Positions 8,036 through 9,531 of a stretch of 9,531 bases of DNA are shown here, piece by piece. The stretch's first letter is position 1. Each line of letters opens with the position of its first letter. The translations under genes and the position numbers were made by a program. The notes under the pieces are model-generated. The model ran no database searches, was not told the origin of the DNA, and was given only the letters and a program-made list of their open reading frames with translations. The stretch is from Chitinophagaceae bacterium (GTDB taxonomy: Bacteria; Bacteroidota; Bacteroidia; Chitinophagales; Chitinophagaceae): NCBI GenBank assembly GCA_947461645.1, contig CANHMN010000052.1, positions 1 through 9,531 of the forward strand. The letters run 5' to 3'.

Positions 8036-8521
8036 ATGGCAACTAAACGACAAGTATTTTATAGTTTTCATTTTGACAATGATGTGAACCGTGTACAACT
8101 TATCCGGAATATTGGTATTCTTGACGGTAATAATCCTGTTACAGCAAATGAATGGGAGGAAGTAAAAAGAAAAGGTGATTCGGCTATTGAAAAGTGGATA
8201 GATGATAATATGAAATACAGAAGCTGTGTTATCGTTTTAATAGGTGAACAAACGGCAAATCGAAAGTGGGTTAAACATGAGATATTAAAGGCCTGGAATG
8301 AAAAGAAAGGATTGTTGGGGATTTTCATACATAACATCAATTGTATGAGAAATGGCAAGGGGAAAAAGGGAGCAAATCCTTTTGATTTTATATCAATGAG
8401 TGACGGTTCAAAAATGTCAAAGCATGTAATGTGTTATGATCCTAATTATACAGATGCTTACAATGATATAGCCGCTAAAATTGACTCATGGATTGAACAG
8501 GCAATAAAAAGCAGAAAATAA
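8036..8521 (+). CDS. TIR-like protein (MTH538/DUF1863, Thoeris ThsB-like)
   Basis: A 161-residue protein from ATG 8036; a TTG two codons earlier (8030) directly follows the previous stop and is the alternative start. The first strand, RQVFYSFHFDND (5-16), is the hallmark of the MTH538 TIR-like family. The core block SCVIVLIGEQTANRKWVKHEI (63-83) gives the second conserved strand and the helix carrying E82, the best candidate for the catalytic glutamate. GLLGIFIHNI (92-101) is the next strand. Some TIR proteins of this group, including ThsB of Thoeris defence, cleave NAD+ and make cyclic ADP-ribose-type or related signals after phage infection. No classic ThsA (SIR2-SLOG) or Macro-domain partner is visible here; the membrane protein just upstream takes that place. 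Family assignment is strong; the catalytic residue and signalling role are inferred. Confidence 0.88.
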   Translation: MATKRQVFYSFHFDNDVNRVQLIRNIGILDGNNPVTANEWEEVKRKGDSAIEKWIDDNMKYRSCVIVLIGEQTANRKWVKHEILKAWNEKKGLLGIFIHNINCMRNGKGKKGANPFDFISMSDGSKMSKHVMCYDPNYTDAYNDIAAKIDSWIEQAIKSRK

Positions 8522-8523
8522 TA

Positions 8524-8743
8524 TTGAAATTCGGATTCCGCATACCGTCACTTACCAAGCGAATCGCTGCAAGAACATCAGTTAAGCGGATCATTCGCCA
8601 TAACCTCGGCTTCAAGGCTCCGAGGGGTCTGGGTTGGATTACAAATCCAAAGAAAGCTGCTTACAATCGAGTTTATAACAGAACTACCAGGGGGTGTATG
8701 GTAACACTTATCGGAATCATTAGTATTCCATTTTTATTGGTTC
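8524..8743 (+). pseudogene. Conserved unknown protein, 5' part, interrupted by the IS
   Basis: The only start giving a sensible N-terminus is TTG 8524, 2 bp after the TIR stop. It yields MKFGFRIPSLTKRIAARTSV and then HNLGFKAPRGLGWITNPKKA and YNRVYNRTTRG, a pattern I associate with a conserved family of unknown function. The next in-frame ATG is codon 59, which would lose all of this. Residues 59-74 are hydrophobic (MVTLIGIISIPFLLVL) and may be a membrane helix. The reading frame stays open to 8886, but from about 8744 it runs through the IS left end and out of frame across OrfA, so residues after about 73 are not native. The rest of the gene probably lies beyond the IS. The family usually has more sequence after this N-terminal block. 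Tight spacing suggests it was the last member of the TIR module. Confidence 0.65.
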
Positions 8744-8771
8744 TGAAAGCTCCCCCGAAAACTGAAGTGTT
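8744..8771 (+). repeat. Probable left terminal inverted repeat of the IS
   Basis: It begins TGAAAGCTCCCCCGAAAACT and continues with GAAGTGTT. The TG start, C-rich block, A-run and following GT-rich tail resemble ends of IS407-group elements. Only one end is inside the window, so the repeat cannot be confirmed by its partner. Its inner limit is approximate. Confidence 0.5.
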
Positions 8772-8812
8772 TGAAAATAGAGTATCAAACAATTCAATAA
8801 ATTCGGGACGTT

Positions 8813-9079
8813 ATGAAAAAATCAAAATTCACAGAAAGTCAAATCGTCAAGATTCTTGGCGAGCAGGAACAAGGCAAGACGGTTAGCGACATTTGTCGAG
8901 AGCACGGTATCAGCCAGCCAACATTTTATGGTTGGAAGAGCAAGTTCGGCGGCATGGATGTCAACCAACTCAAGCGCATTAAAGAGCTTGAGGCGGAGTT
9001 ATCGCAGTACAAAAAGATTGTTGCCGAGCAAACCCTAAGCATTACAGTTCTCAAGGATGTAATCGAAAAAAAGCTTTAA
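8813..9079 (+). CDS. IS3-family transposase OrfA
   Basis: An 88-residue protein. The N-terminal half is a HTH of the transposase_8 / IS3 OrfA type: KFTESQIVKILGEQEQGKTV, then CREHGISQPTFYGWKSKFGG. The C-terminal half is a leucine-zipper-like coiled coil (LKRIKELEAELSQYKKIVAE) ending in VLKDVIEKKL, the typical IS407-group ending. It binds the IS ends and is the N-terminal part of the OrfAB transposase. Start ATG 8813. The stop TAA at 9077-9079 follows the slippery site by 3 nt. The open frame from 8524 overlaps its start in another frame, a consequence of the insertion. Confidence 0.95.
   Translation: MKKSKFTESQIVKILGEQEQGKTVSDICREHGISQPTFYGWKSKFGGMDVNQLKRIKELEAELSQYKKIVAEQTLSITVLKDVIEKKL
9067..9073 (+). 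promoter_or_regulatory. Programmed -1 frameshift slippery site A AAA AAG
   Basis: In the OrfA frame the codons are GAA (9065-9067), AAA (9068-9070), AAG (9071-9073), giving the heptamer A AAA AAG. A -1 shift leads into KALRPDEKRELV of the OrfB frame. This is the standard IS3-family way to make the OrfAB fusion transposase. The OrfB frame has no good start codon of its own nearby, which supports it. Confidence 0.85.
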
Positions 9080-9531
9080 GGCCTGATGAAAAGCGTGAGC
9101 TCGTCCGGTATGCCAAGCATGTGTTCGGAGTGAGTGTTCATCAGGCCTGTGGCCTTTTTCACCTGAGTGAGACGGTTTATTATTACAAAGCAAAGCCGAA
9201 GGATAATGACAGTGTCATTGAAGATGAACTGCGGTCTTTGGCTGAAGTGCATACCAATTGGGGCTTTTGGCTGATGTTTTATAATCTACGAATGAATCAC
9301 TACACCTGGAATCACAAACGTGTTTACAGAGTTTATAAGAACATGAAACTGAATATGCGCAGAAAATACAAGCGAAGACTTCCGGCGCGCGTTAAAGAGC
9401 CTCTATTGCAGCCATTGATGCCCAATGTCACATGGTCGATGGATTTTATGCACGACAGTCTGCAGTTTGGTAAGACTTTTCGTTCGTTTAATGTGATTGA
9501 TGATTTTAATCGGGAAGCGTTGAATATTACG
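9070..9531 (+). CDS. IS3-family transposase OrfB (DDE), 3' part beyond window
   Basis: Open without stops in the -1 frame relative to OrfA to the window edge. After the junction (KALRPDEKRELVRYAKHVFG) comes an HTH_21-like region: VSVHQACGLFHLSETVYYY, then ELRSLAEVHTNWGFWLMFYN and HKRVYRVYKNMKLNMRRKYK. The integrase core begins at VTWSMDFMHDSL, where the Asp in WSMDF is the first catalytic residue, followed by NVIDDFNREALNI. The second catalytic Asp and the Glu lie outside, so integrity cannot be judged. The protein is made mainly as an OrfAB fusion by frameshifting; the start shown is the first shifted codon after the slip, not an initiation codon. Confidence 0.9.
9079..9148 (+). promoter_or_regulatory. 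Stem-loop likely to stimulate frameshifting
   Basis: AGGCCTGATGAA (9079-9090) and TTCATCAGGCCT (9137-9148) are perfect 12-bp complementary arms with a 46-nt loop. The stem starts 5 nt after the slippery heptamer, the right distance for a pausing structure in the mRNA. A small competing hairpin, AGGCC (9143-9147) with GGCCT (9151-9155), overlaps the 3' arm and could make the structure switchable. Confidence 0.65.

Larger units (their letters stand above)
8744..9531 (+). mobile_element. IS3-family (IS407-group-like) insertion sequence, right end outside window
   Basis: The left boundary is set at 8744 because TGAAAGCTCCCCCGAAAACT (8744-8763) starts with TG, carries a C5 run, and lies 69 bp before OrfA, as in IS407-type elements. 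The element encodes OrfA (8813-9079) and OrfB in the -1 frame, joined by a slippery site. Transcription runs in the same direction as the RM genes. About half of the element is visible; IS407-type elements are usually 1.2-1.3 kb. The 4 bases before the left end are GTTC (8740-8743), which would be the target duplication if the usual 4-bp rule holds. The right end is needed to test this. Confidence 0.8.

Noticed and set aside
8036..8521. Complete classic Thoeris system
   Set aside because: Only a ThsB-like TIR is present; no SIR2-SLOG ThsA and no Macro-domain protein is encoded in the window.
8524..8886. A full 120-residue native protein
   Set aside because: Its last 47 or so residues come from the IS left end and OrfA in another frame, so this is a chance extension of an interrupted gene.
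1..9531. CRISPR array, tRNA, rRNA or retron-type RNA
   Set aside because: No regularly spaced repeats, cloverleaf-like sequence or reverse transcriptase was found; gaps between genes are all under 200 bp.

Overview
The window looks like an accessory island of a Bacteroidota bacterium. A match to the Bacteroidota-type -7 promoter element (TAnnTTTG) lies before the restriction operon. Most genes are AT-rich and lack clear Shine-Dalgarno sequences, and the protein families fit that phylum. This assignment is inference; no rRNA or other marker gene is present. All genes lie on the + strand.

Layout. (1) Bases 2-892 hold the 3' part of a RecA/RepA-like ATPase gene of the kind found in replication/mobilisation modules of Bacteroidota mobile elements. 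A strong intrinsic terminator follows it at 951-982. (2) Bases 1013-1057 hold a candidate promoter and a 12-bp inverted repeat that could be an operator. (3) Bases 1076-7254 are a complete type I restriction-modification locus that starts with a small XRE-type regulator: regulator, hsdR, hsdM, hsdS, with junctions of 0 bp, 7 bp and an 8-bp overlap. All three Hsd subunits have normal length and intact key motifs. (4) Bases 7265-8743 continue the same tight gene string with a DUF4357 protein, a small three-helix membrane protein, a TIR-like (MTH538/DUF1863, Thoeris ThsB-like) protein, and the start of a conserved protein of unknown function with a TTG start. (5) From about 8744 an IS3-family, IS407-group-like insertion sequence has entered that last gene. 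It carries OrfA, an A AAA AAG slippery site, a 12-bp stem just downstream, and OrfB, which runs off the window.

Interpretation. The regulator probably times expression of the restriction genes after transfer, as C proteins do in other systems. HsdS and HsdM give modification, and HsdR adds cleavage. The TIR-like enzyme and the membrane protein form a second candidate anti-phage module: TIR proteins of this family make nucleotide signals from NAD+, and a small membrane protein beside one is a reasonable candidate effector. That pairing, co-transcribed with type I RM and with a third gene broken by an IS, is the most interesting part of the window. The effector role is a hypothesis, not something the sequence proves.

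Base composition is uneven. Hand counts of single 60-base lines give 29/60 G+C at 301-360 (ATPase), 18/60 at 6061-6120 (hsdS start) and 29/60 at 9361-9420 (IS). This agrees with pieces of different origin.
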